This document shows, piece by piece, positions 1 through 10,916 of a stretch of DNA of 64,000 bases (positions are counted from its first letter, which is position 1; each line of letters starts with the position of its first letter). Origin of the DNA: Paragyromitra xinjiangensis (taxonomy: Eukaryota; Ascomycota; Pezizomycetes; Pezizales; Discinaceae). Location of the stretch: positions 1,364,001 through 1,428,000 of the forward strand of contig JBCAMK010000012.1 in assembly GCA_038503065.1 (NCBI GenBank). Direction: 5' to 3'. The notes beneath the pieces are model-generated. The model ran no database searches and was not told where the DNA came from. It saw only the letters and a program-made list of their open reading frames with translations. Both the position numbers and the translations under genes were made by a program.

Positions 1-918
1 GATAGTGAAATAACTTCGAAGGGAAGCCAAAAGAGATGGGGTTTAGTTAAAGTAATGACCGAAGATTTCGCTTACCAGAGTGTAATAATCGTGTACGGCT
101 AACTTTGTGTCAGTACAACCTTGAAGGTTACCTAAGGGCCTTCCACTAAAAACCGTGTTACCATGCTGTAGAACTGTGTACGAGGTTTCAACATTGAAAG
201 GGTGGGATTACTGATGCAAACCTCAATCTAATCAGAGAGCATGTAGTTGAAGGAAATATAAGCTGAGGTAAAATATACAATAAGTGATGACCATTAAAGC
301 GATATGGGGAAGGGTTAGAAGATGTCTAGCAAAGGGTTTCATAAGAAAAGTGTATTCGCTCGAGCGTAGAGTAAATCACTCCATAATATAGAAGCGTCTG
401 GTACGGCGAATTAGTAATCTACTATTATAAGTTCACGCCCAATAGCCCCCTAGCTACCCGGCTACGCTCAACCAATCCTATATCTTCTCTAGTAGTGAAG
501 ATTCTACGAAAGGTTTTATTAGCATTTACGAAGCTATATTCCCATGTCAATGATCGTGGGCTGCTGGCTTCTGCGCCACACGAGGCTATCGCTTTTGTAA
601 TCATTAACGCCACAGTAGCGCTCCCATATGACACGCGTGCCCTAGGCCGAGGCAACCGAGGTAATTTCTTTAGCTGTGCTTACATGCTTGGAGCTAGAGT
701 TCCCCGGATTCTCCAGGCTCAAAGCTATTTAGTTCTACGAATCCCCATACCCCACGAAGTTATTCCCGATATATCAAACCTCCGTGGCTTAGACACCTAA
801 AGTCCGAAGTTTGCTTTACGCCTGGCTATCGGGAACACCTTGAAACGAGTTGAGTAGAGAGAAAAAAAAGAAAGGAAGATCACTACTCGCCAAACCCATC
901 GCGGGCCAAAAAGGAGCC
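1..918. other. Left edge, no supported gene
   Basis: About 0.9 kb before the enoyl-CoA isomerase start codon. Both strands are open for 76-101 codons between 425 and 800, but neither translation resembles a family I know and no splice-site chain extends them. It probably contains the promoter of the gene at 919 and possibly decayed sequence. Nothing else is supported. Confidence 0.4.
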
Positions 919-2139
919 ATGTCCGAACCAATTCTTTTAGAGATCAAAAAGGTGGGTTCATAAGTTTCGGTCTACATACAAATACGTCCAGTCGTGGTTT
1001 ATCGCTTAGGATGTGGGGTACTGACGTTTTGAGACAGAATGTTGCACTCATCACTCTCAACCAGCCAAAGAAACTGAACGCTTTGTCGGGACCGCAGTAC
1101 TATGAGCTGGCGCAACTGCTTAGGAAAGTTGCAGAGATGCCAGAGATCTCCGTGACGGTTCTGACGGGAACGGGACGATATTTTTCAGCGTAAGCTTATT
1201 TCGCAACGCTTGCCCGAGAGGTGGAGGATGGCCATAGGCTGGATGTTGACGATGTGGCTGTGCAGAGGAGCAGATGTCTCCTTACATCAATCTAGTGCCA
1301 GTGGCGACGAAGGGAGGGAGTTCTGGCTTCGACGGTGTGCGTATCATCCTATTACTTCTACCCCACCTAGTCTGAGGCGAACAGCGGATCTAACAATGAT
1401 CGGCGGGATGAACAGTTGCTGCGAATAACATTGAGGTAACCAAAGCTTTTTACGAACACCCAAAGATACTAGTCGGAGCCCTGAACGGCCCCGCAGTCGG
1501 ACTTTCTGCGGCACTTATTGCAGCTTGCGATTTCATCTAGTACGCGCGGCCCCGTATTCTTGTCGACGTAGGACTCCATTGACTTTTTTTTTAGTACAAC
1601 AGACACCACGTTTCTCCTCACTCCATTCACATCCCTGGGCCTGGTAGCAGAGGGTGGATCAAGCTATATGTTTGTGAAAAGGCTTGGACTCGCAAAAGCA
1701 AACGAGGCGCTGTTACTGTCGAAGCGCATCACGGCACAGGAATTGGTCGAGTGCGGATTCGTGAACAAGATTTTCCCAGTGGAGGGCTTCCATGAACGAG
1801 TATTGGAGTTTGTGAACGATGTGATAGGCGACCACCTCAACCATGGCAGCATGCTTGGTGTGAAGAGGTTGATACGACAGGCCTTCGAAGATGACCTAGA
1901 GAAGACGAATGTCCGGGAAGCATTCGCAGGGCTGGAGAAGTGGGTTGCCCCCTTACTTCTATTCGAGAGGTTATGGTTTATGCTGACTCTTCCGTGGGGG
2001 GTAGATTCGTGAGTGGGGTTCCGCAAAAGGAATTTGTATATTTCTCCACGCTGTGTCTTGAATGTGAGGAATTGGATCACTGACTTGTTGGTATTTCTAG
2101 GAGCGGATCGCATCAGGACAGAAGAAGCATAAGTTGTAA
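919..2139 (+). CDS. ECI1: Peroxisomal delta3,delta2-enoyl-CoA isomerase (crotonase superfamily)
   Basis: Seven exons (919-951, 1038-1189, 1266-1336, 1416-1539, 1595-1939, 2005-2035, 2101-2139) join in phase into 264 residues. Crotonase-fold landmarks appear in order: NVALITLNQPKKLNALS near the N-terminus, the oxyanion-hole segment FSAGADVS, the second one ALNGPAVGLSAAL, and GLVAEGG, whose Glu is at the position of the isomerase catalytic acid. The protein ends in HKL, a PTS1-type peroxisomal signal of the kind used by yeast Eci1 (HRL). Enzymes of this family shift cis/trans-3-enoyl-CoA to trans-2-enoyl-CoA so that unsaturated fatty acids can enter beta-oxidation. All introns are GT-AG; the fourth ends after a long T run. 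At first sight the locus looks broken because no open frame exceeds 115 codons, but the splicing is clean. A dienoyl-CoA isomerase or plain hydratase is less likely. Confidence 0.88.
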
Positions 2140-4352
2140 GACACTTTAACCGGTGACGTTCAATGGTATACAGTATTATCCGCAGTATCCATTATTTTTT
2201 TATTAGATTTATCTACCATCTACATGTACATCTATATAATCCCCCCACGCCTTTATATCCCAATAAATGTGCTTTTAGGATTTCAAGCCTTGTGGGCAAG
2301 AGCTAGCGATTACTGTCGTCAACCTGCATGGCGTGCGATACCCATCGCGAAAAAAGCGACGCAAAGAGGTTGAAATAAGGCACGAGACGCAATATCTACT
2401 GCACATGCCCACGGGATAGCTCGAAGTCGCCACCTCAAGAACCGTGTCTCAGATGAATTGAATTCCGGAATTAGCCCTGAGTGCAGCAGTTTGAGGCTTC
2501 GCTATTCGATCGACGTCAACGTGCTTGTTAACGTCAGGCGGAGCATTGGTAAGGCGGGAGCGGAAATGCACGGTTGAGAGATCGTCAACATAGTGACAAG
2601 GCTACATACGGCATCACCCGCGTTCATTTAGATCTCAGTAGGAACAGCCGAACCATAACAGGAAAGACTGGCCGTTGGGTGCATTGACAGTTAACCAGCT
2701 CGTCCAGGGTCAATTCATCGTGAATGCCTTGGCTTTAGGGGTTCTGTAATTCGCCTCAAGCATCACCGAACCTAGGCAAAAGTACAAAAATTTCCCTAGA
2801 ACCCTTGAAAGCATTTAAGTAATCAATGAGACGGAAGGAGAATCCAAAAAGGTAAGAAATCCCGAGGTAAAAAGAACAAGGAAGCTAGGGCCTAGTGATG
2901 TCGGTGCTCCTCATTATGTGGGTTAGGGTTAGGAGGCTCATGAGGGCGGAGCTTAGGACTGAAGAGATCCCAAAATACGAGTGCTGTCTATGAAGCGCCG
3001 GTTGATAGAGATATTATCTGATACTGCTCCCCGGAACATAAAATATTGAGATCTAGATTTTGTCGGTAGAGGTTGTACTAATCGCATATGTTTATTAATC
3101 CTGAGGCGACTAAATGGGATGCGGAGAAGCTTGTGAGACTATCGAGCGCGACTCGACAATCTTGAGTCGATTAAACTCTAGATTTGAGGAGCTAGGCGAA
3201 GTAAACAAAGGGAGGCGAAGTTGCGTGGCACTTTGAGGGAACACGCGCGGTTTTCGTAATCATTTCTCAGCAAGAGGGCATGCATGCAGGCAGCTCTTCA
3301 CATAATTTCCGTATTTCATTCGAGAAGACTTTCTCGATTACGCTACACCTATACCTGGTTTTCCCCAGTATTTCATTACCGATTGTTGAATATGACATTT
3401 CAGATAGAGTGCTCGGGGATTTTTGCGTCCTGGGCGCTATCGGAGATCTTATTTCCCCATCTGCAAAGCAGCAGTGATATCATTTTATCCCTCAATTGAA
3501 TCATCCAAGAACTGAGCCCGATCTGCTAGCATAGGCGCCCAGAGATTCTGTCATGTTCCACTACATTTTGTGTGGAACATGGTGCGGTATAATCTAATAA
3601 TGTCTCCTCACTCCAAAAATATTTGCGGATTGCAGCTGTTTTTTTTCAGCTCTTCAGCGCCAGGTCTTTGATTGGAGCCCATCCTGTTTGTCCAGTCGGA
3701 TAGCATCGACCCGAACATATGTTTGTTTGTTTGTCTTATTTGTTTTTCCTCTTGTGCAGCGCAAAGAATTCCGATGTGTTCCTGGAAGCATGTCAGTTGG
3801 GCCCCAATTGATCGGACCGATGCACTCCAATGACTACGCCTATACGACCGGCTATAGTGACAAAACCGCTGGGGGCGTCAACTGCGGTTTCTTGGCCATG
3901 ATGTTGTACCAGGTGGTACACTCTGCAGGTCGACGACTGGGAACACATACCGGTGGTCGAGAAGAGGAAATGATTTGTTTGTCGTGATACCAAGCGATAA
4001 CAAGATCTGACGTCTGAAAGTAACCGCGTTACCCTGCCCTCGGGAGCGGTTACTGGAAAAGTACGAGAGCTGCGGTCACTCCTGATTCCGGGTGAGAGAA
4101 AAAGGTACGGAGCTCTGTTCGGACTTCTTCAACTCCTTTCGTCTAGCAATCGTCGACCACTCTCATATCGAAAACATATTCTCTCGTTCCAGACTCGTTT
4201 GCTTAGTTTCCAGAGTAGCTTATCGCATTCCTTCTCAGGACGTTGTACAGCTCTCTCGCCTTCGGCCCCGCACCCCCTTTTTTTTGCCCATTCTCGTTCG
4301 TGGAGGCTCGTACTTGTTTGAGATTCTCAAAAAGCAGATTCTAGCAATAATA
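2140..4352. other. Intergenic, no gene recognised
   Basis: This stretch holds the 3' end of the isomerase gene and the promoter/leader of the serine palmitoyltransferase subunit. An open frame at 3688-3987 (99 codons) has a hydrophobic start, but no family match and no conserved motif. Two tandem TTAGGG units occur near 2925-2936, too short to mean anything. The last 250 bases are pyrimidine-rich, as expected for a fungal promoter. Confidence 0.4.
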
Positions 4353-4775
4353 ATGGCTTCATCACTGATCAAGCTCCTCCAGCGCAAGCGGTATCAGTAT
4401 GAGGTCACCTTCTCGCTGTACATGCTTACGCCCACGGAGAAGATCATCTTCAGTACGCGTCTCCCTTTCTTTCTCTATAAAAAAAAAACACGGAATTTCT
4501 TGGAAAAGACCAAAAGAACCTAAAGGAACAGCGGCAAAGAGAGATCATCGTCGCATATGTGCTTATCGAAATCATGTTGTGCTAACACCAAACCTTCCAT
4601 CCTCCCAGATTCGTTCCTCTTCATCTTTCTTTCCATGCTTATCCTCGCCGCGTCATTATACCTCCCGCACCACGTTCACACGATCGCCTCCCGGGCCTGG
4701 TTCTACTATGCTGGCGACGAAGACATGCTCCATGCGCCGCCGATGCAGCATGACACAGCTGTGCCAGAGCTATGA
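4353..4775 (+). CDS. Small subunit of serine palmitoyltransferase (ssSPT family)
   Basis: Two exons, 4353-4452 and 4609-4775, are joined across a 156-nt GT-AG intron to give 88 residues. The core RKRYQYEVTFSLYMLTPTEK followed by IIFNS matches the ssSPT hallmark (aromatic-Y-Q-Y, then YML.P.E and an FN at the membrane entry). One strongly hydrophobic segment follows (FLFIFLSMLILAASLYLP). In this family the small ER membrane protein binds the Lcb1/Lcb2 heterodimer, boosts condensation of serine with acyl-CoA and tunes acyl-chain choice in sphingoid base synthesis. The splice junction rebuilds the conserved Asn codon exactly, which supports the model. The C-terminal 25 residues (after WFYYAG) are a hydrophilic tail, longer than in animal homologues. 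The start codon is the first ATG in frame with the conserved core after a stop-free leader, preceded by AATA. Confidence 0.85.
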
Positions 4776-5625
4776 CGGATTACTCCGAAGGAGCCGAAGG
4801 ACGGTGAAAGAGAAGGGGTTAGATTGGTTTGGTGATGCCGCCAATGGGAGGGAGGGCCACATATTCGAAGCGGGTTAATGGTTTATTTTTTAATGCATAC
4901 TGGAAGTCTGGAACATAATGAAAAGCGAGTGGGGCTACACATATACATTTTTTTTTTCTTGTTCAATTTATGAGGTGCGGCACATAGTATTGGCTGGTCT
5001 TAGCGGAGGGTGTATTAGATTTTTCCTTTTTTTTTCCTTCGGCATATGTCGCTTTGGGTTTTATTTTAATCCCGGTAAGACCGGTTTTACGGATTACGGC
5101 AAATGCTCTTCGGCCCCGAATACTCGCGATACATACCGATCCCCGGGTAATGCTTGGATCAATAACAAGGCAACCCGTGGTTGGAAGTTTAAGCGAAACT
5201 GGTGAAACTCATGAGGCTCGGGTGGCATGGGCAGAGATCTGTCCTAGAGGGGTCAGGAAATCCTCGATACCGGCATGATATTTTTTCTTTCTTTTCGTGG
5301 AACCGTGTGACATCTCGGTAAGACCGAACACCAGGCCAAGGTTTTCCATAGGGCAAGACAAAAGAGGAATATGAACGCAGCCTTTTTAGTGGACATAGCT
5401 TTGTGTTACAAGAAGATGATTAGGTGTGCTTCTGGTAAGGAATCGGATTGGCCTTTGGATACAAGGAAGTACATGGTACCAGTTGTAGTTACGAGCACAT
5501 GCAGTGCCCCGAAACAATCGAGAGTTGTACCACAATGTTCCCCTCTATTTACTGTTCGGACTTTCGAGCCGCATCATCGCACGAAAACTATAGTATACAT
5601 ACAAAATGTTACATCCGGAACAGCT
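4776..5625. other. Intergenic between convergent genes
   Basis: Convergent 3' regions of the ssSPT gene (+) and the CENP-I gene (-). Short T runs occur near 4949-4957 and 5028-5037. The open frames here have no recognisable product. Confidence 0.4.
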
Positions 5626-8600
5626 CTATTGAGCGATACGAGACGATGATGCGTTACCACCTGCTGATGATTGCATCAAGGATATCATCGTGCTATGCAT
5701 AAAGTCATGTATTCCAATCAATCCTACCCGCCCAAGTCGGTTGAGCGCTACCACTCGGAAATCTGAATATGATATCTTCAAACCTCCACTCTGTATCGAT
5801 AGACAAGAAATCAGTGATCATCCGAGAAAGCTAGAGAAGGGATCAATCATTACCGCAGCTAACAAGTTCAATGACTTCTGTGTGACGGGTCCTGAATGGC
5901 GAGCCTTGATGTCGGGTTGCGCGTTCTCCATCTCACGAAAACATTCTGCAGAGAGCTGTGCCAGGACCGCAGAGTTTGACAGCGAGAAGAGTGTGACAAG
6001 AGACTCGCCACGTGCATCTGCAACCTTATAAAGCGATGATATAATATTCCTGTGTTACAGATTAGCCCACTTCTTCAAGGACCAAGTCGATCTATAGGTA
6101 GGAGGCATATAATCAAAGCTTTGAGAGGGACGCTTCTTACTCGGGAAGAGTGCATCCATGTGCGTTTTGATCCTGTTTCGACTCCGGCCCGCCTGACTTG
6201 AAGGCACGGTTCCTCCAAACAAGATTACAAATATCCATCAGGTATCCGTTAAAATGGTTTACAAAGAGCCTAGGATACTCATCAGGGCCACCACCTGACT
6301 GGCTCTTGCGGAGAGTAAGCTCGAACGCGCGTTTATACCTATACATGAAGCTTAGCGAATCAACTCAATAGTGTCTATCGGAGATGTACGAACTTAGATA
6401 GAATCCCGGAGATTCTGGAAAGCATCATGACATCGCCAGCAAATACAAAAGTATATACCAATGGGTCAGGCGGCAGCACAATCCGAAAAAGCCCATTATA
6501 CCATGGCAGCGAAGATGCACACTCATAAAAACAGAGTATTGCGTTAGGTATCAATGACGATTTGGGGAAAGACTATTCGTAGATTAGCGATGTATTGTCG
6601 TTTAATTTTATCATTGCTTACCACTTGCCCCGCTAGACATATCTGACCCGCATGTGTCATGTACTTGCGTAAAGTTAAACCCTGTTCGTGCGATTCCTCG
6701 TCAGGGTACCTATTCCTATACGTAACTCTCCACTGGCTGAGAAGCTCAGTATAGAAATTAATCAAAGAAGCAGTCGAAACATCGCTGCCATTCAATAAAC
6801 GGTCGATTGGATCTAAAAATGTATTATACAGCTCTGTAAAACTGTGTCAGCTCGCCTAGAAAACAATGCGAGTGGAGCTTGACACCCACCCCCAAACTCC
6901 CCAAGAGGAAGGAAACACAGTAATCCCAAGACTAATTCCTTGTGGCTTTTTCCATCCCATATCTGCAGATATTCACGCAAGAACTCTTCAACTGCAGGTA
7001 ATAGTTGCTAGATGATTACGTCAGTATAAATCCCCACTAGCATTTATTCCGGAAAAATACCTTTGTAAAACGGGTATACTCCAGAATTTTAGAAAGGAGT
7101 TGTGCTATCCGATCAGCGCGCCCGGATCTGAATACTGTAGATGAACGGCGCTCGTCCGTCAAACAGGCTGCTAACCAGTTGTTGATTCGCGCGGTTGCAA
7201 CATCTGTTCGAGTAAACTTTCCTGCGCCTCCTTAGTTTGATAGATCGGGTATGTACTACCTGAAGGTTTCAGTAGCAGTAGCTTCCGCAGAAGTGGGTCT
7301 TCCAAGGCCGCCACGAGCTGGTTAGGGAGCTCTAGCTTGTCTAGTTTGCTCACAAAATCATCCACATTCTCCACTTCTTCCAGGGTAACCGAGGCCTTGG
7401 TAACGAATCAGCCGTCTCGATGTGTAACGTACAAGAGCCTCGAACACTCACCTCAGTGGCATGGAATGTATGAACTTCCGGAAGTGCTAGATGAGTGGTT
7501 TTCTGTCTTTTTGTGCCTTGGCCGCCAACTTTCCTAAAAATTCTAAACGAAGAAACTTCCGAAGGACCGGAATAATCCACAGCATTTGACTCTTGGATCA
7601 ACAGCAGCTTCTGCATCCATTCAGGATTCGGATGCTGACCATTAATACGCCGTTAGTGATCGTTACGCAGAAACGAGGCGACGACATCGAAGCTCTGCCG
7701 ATGAGGCTGAACCCCACGTGACTCACCGAGAATATCCCAACTTTCGTGGGGGCCATGTCCCCCACAATCACATCCGGGTAATAATCTTTGTACACCTGAA
7801 GAAGACCATTGAGAGGTTGCTCATTCCCCAGGTTCCGCTTGAATTCCAGCCTAATTTTTGACGTTGGTTATCTCAACACCGGGTATGCTAAGGCCCAAGA
7901 TGCAGCAAAACTTACAGTGCTTGAATGCGGAAGGGCTTCACGTGCTTTCTTCTTGTGAGAAGAGAAAGAAGGTGACATAGATGACTCCTGTGGTAAAGGC
8001 ATTAGAATCGTTTTTTCGTTTGACGTCTTACGTTCAATACCTCAAAGTGATCATATCAAGCAAATTGAACAAAACTCCATACAACTGTGAAAGCACTGCA
8101 TAGCTCTCAAGTATGTCGTACACCATAACTAGCCAGCGGAGTAAAAATGCCTTTAACGATCAGTCTCCTGCTCAGTTTTCTGTGCACAGAACGCATTAAT
8201 CTCCGTACCTGCGTTGCTAGTGATGGCTTGCTTTGCCCCTGCCCAAAGCATCCAACTACTTTGACCACAATGTCTTCTGATACCTTCCTCCGTGGAAACA
8301 ATATCTTGACAACATTACTAACTGTTGACTGGTCCAGGTAGCAAGGCGTTGCAGTCAAAACTTCCACAAGAGACCTTAATGTGTCATTGGCTAAGCCGCG
8401 GACCGACGCGTGCTGAGAAAGTTTGTCGATCGCGTCTACAATGTCACCTTTTGAAAGCGAATTGCGGGTTGAAGCAGCTGTATTGAATTAGTATTGCATC
8501 CTGTGGCCCGAGCAAAACATCGCACCTTCCCGTAGCTGGCCAACCAAATCTTCTGTATCGTCTTCATACACTGACCCAAACTCTACAATATCCCTCAGGG

Positions 8601-8676
8601 TCAGCTCGTGGTCTCTATCCCCAAGTCTGTAAACGATCAGGATACGCGTACCATGACTCGCAGCTGCCGAAGGCAT
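5626..8676 (-). CDS. mis6: Inner kinetochore protein CENP-I / Mis6 / Ctf3
   Basis: Fourteen exons on the minus strand (8526-8676, 8209-8477, 8041-8150, 7916-7987, 7727-7850, 7452-7634, 7260-7395, 7061-7203, 6890-7007, 6622-6833, 6394-6521, 6141-6338, 5854-6049, 5626-5790) join without a frame break into 734 residues, the normal size for fungal Mis6. Diagnostic stretches are GQGQSKPSLATQ, LLRWLVMVYDILESYAVLSQ, LYGVLFNLLDMITLR, LLTRRKHVKPFRIQALL, LQVYKDYYPDVIVG, LPEVHTFHATEASVTLEEVE and the C-terminal RHSGPVTQKSLNLL. Mis6 is part of the constitutive centromere-associated network (Ctf19/Mis6 complex) and is needed for CENP-A deposition and chromosome segregation. The N-terminal 55 residues are poorly conserved in the family, so the start at 8676 is the least certain part. 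The gene is unusually intron-rich; a translation search on single open frames would miss most of it. Confidence 0.87.
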
Positions 8677-10916
8677 CGAGTAGATCCTGTTGCTGGCTAG
8701 TCCTGGCGACGGGGAAACAACGGATCTGAAGATCTAGCGGGGGAGGCTCCGGCGGGGATGTCGGGCTGCGTGGTGTTGTCTTTGACGCGATGTTCGTCTA
8801 TACGCTCCCGCTTGAAGTTAGACAGGTTAGACACATTTGCCGCCAATGTTCCACCTCCGCGTTCCCATGTTGTCTCACATCGTCACCGTCGACATCTGAA
8901 ACATAAGTGACTCGCCTTTGTGGCAGATGTAACCGCATGGCATGCACCAGTACTACATGTACCGTATAGGAAACCTGCAGATTTGTCCTCCAGGAGCAAA
9001 ACCATCTCCCTCTGCCTTGCCAAAGTAGTGCTAACACGTCCTCAATGTCCTGGAGGTGAAGCAAAATCTAAAGCATTTCCCCTGCATCGGGCTCCAGCGT
9101 TCTTCAAGATGGGAATTCCCGCAATTGTGCGCACAACCGGTTCTAACTCACTATACCTTCTTGGACATGATCACACCGAGATAACTTAACGACAATTGCA
9201 ACGTTACACCACGGAACCGGTGCCGAGCTGAGGTATTAGCGAGCCTTCTTCAGCCCGGGCTCCTGCGGCTTTAACATATCATATCACAACACACGCTCCC
9301 ACTTTGAGAGTGCCTCAGTGTTCTTGAGTTTTAATCCATGCCTGACATTTCTCTCCTCCCTTCACCTAATTTCTGGGAAGCCTGATTTCTTTTTTTATTT
9401 TTTTATTACGTTGGGTCCCGCCCAAGTCACCCGACAAATACATACTCTCGTGACACAAACCAGTGTGTTTCCCCCCAGAGTTGGTTGGATGCAACCAGAC
9501 GTCCCTTGGTCCTTAGTGAGTGAGACGAAACACGAGAACGGAAAACCTAAGGAAGTGTTGTACAGGCCCAAAACTGCACCCGCCCAAGAATGAGTAAGCC
9601 CTATGAACAAACCTACCTACTCGACTGCCCATGCTGGTCTGGTATTGTGCATAGCCAACCAACATTTTGGTGCGTGTTTACACACCCAAAGTCCTGGGAA
9701 TTGATAGAGAGAAAACCTTCTGCAATGGCGATCGTTCATGTCGCACACAAGTGGAGCAGAAAATGACGAGAGAGAGATGTCCAGCCCCCAAATTCAAACA
9801 TCGACTGACTGCTTCATGATCGTTTTTCGGATATCGTCCCCAAATTCTGCCTCAACATTCTTGCACCCCTCTTCTACAGAGTGCTGGGGCATGTTCTCCT
9901 TACTCGGGGACCCTCGTTCATCCCACTTTAGAGATAACTGGCAGTCAACCAAGCCGGAACGCGGCTGTTGTAGAAAAAAAGAAGGCGACACTTTCTCGTT
10001 CTGTGTCACACGTCCGTGGTCACTTAACGCTGTGTGACGGGGCCCCCCTGCCTGTTCGATTTCTATGCAGTGCAACGTACGACGACGACCTTATAAGCCG
10101 CTGTCTGGATGCTTGTCCCAATACGTACCATAGAACAGACAATTACATACACATCGATTCGTATGGGACCCTTTTCGATAGACCGGGCGAGTAACACAAC
10201 CAATAACCTCATCCATCTAACGGGTACATAGACTCTTGGTTTTATCCACCTTTGAACGGCAGAGTAAGTTAACCAAGACGGAAGGTTAAGACCCGAAAAT
10301 CACTGCACGCGCGTCGTCCTCCTTGTGTTACATTGCACCTACAATAACTAATACCAGTTACTGGTTGTTACCCGCTATTTCTTATTTCTTGAAGTCATGC
10401 CCCTTCCACTTTCCCTTCTTCATTCCCTTCTGCCCTTTACCCTCTTTCTTGATATTGTTTCGCTTTTTTTTGTATGTGGAGGGTTTGCTGCTATTTCTCC
10501 TTCCTGGCCTCTCCTCCCTTGCTTGTTGAGGCTTATCCGATCTGCCGTTTCAAGTGGTCGTTGCCGTGCACCCGTTAGCAGCCTCATTCTGGGCACTGTT
10601 TATCAGCCTCACCGCCCTCCACCTGCAGCGTTCTATCCCACGCAGTTCCGATTTTCTACTACTACTCTTGGATTAAGCCTTGATTGTCTTTGATCTTATA
10701 CTCCCAGCATCGGACTAGCCTTTCGTGCTGGCTCAGTCATAAACCATTCTCTTCCCATCCGCTCAGAACCCTCTTGGTTGCACAGCTCAGTTCTCCAGCA
10801 GCATATGAGGGTCAAATATCGCACCTTGCAACACTAAGACACGCAACCTATAAACGAACCCAACCCACCGATAGTACGCCCTGTAACGAATCAGTAAAAG
10901 CGACTTTGTCAATATA
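8677..10916. other. Divergent intergenic region (mis6 / GH3-GNAT)
   Basis: About 2.2 kb between divergent genes. The 10380-10560 part is a C/T-rich tract typical of fungal promoters and leaders, upstream of the GH3-GNAT start codon. Open frames at 8920-9189 and 9738-10037 overlap others on the opposite strand and show no recognisable motif. I see no gene or RNA here. Confidence 0.4.

Noticed and set aside
425..800. Open frames of 76 and 101 codons on opposite strands
   Set aside because: They overlap on both strands, have no motif and no splice context; probably chance.
919..2139. Enoyl-CoA isomerase locus as a pseudogene
   Set aside because: An apparent TAG and frame changes disappear once six GT-AG introns are placed; all phases agree.
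2918..2945. TTAGGG units, possible interstitial telomere
   Set aside because: Only two units, which occur by chance at this length; similar pairs appear near 28330 and 54171.
3688..3987. 99-codon frame with hydrophobic start
   Set aside because: No family resemblance; the hydrophobic start comes from a T-rich stretch.
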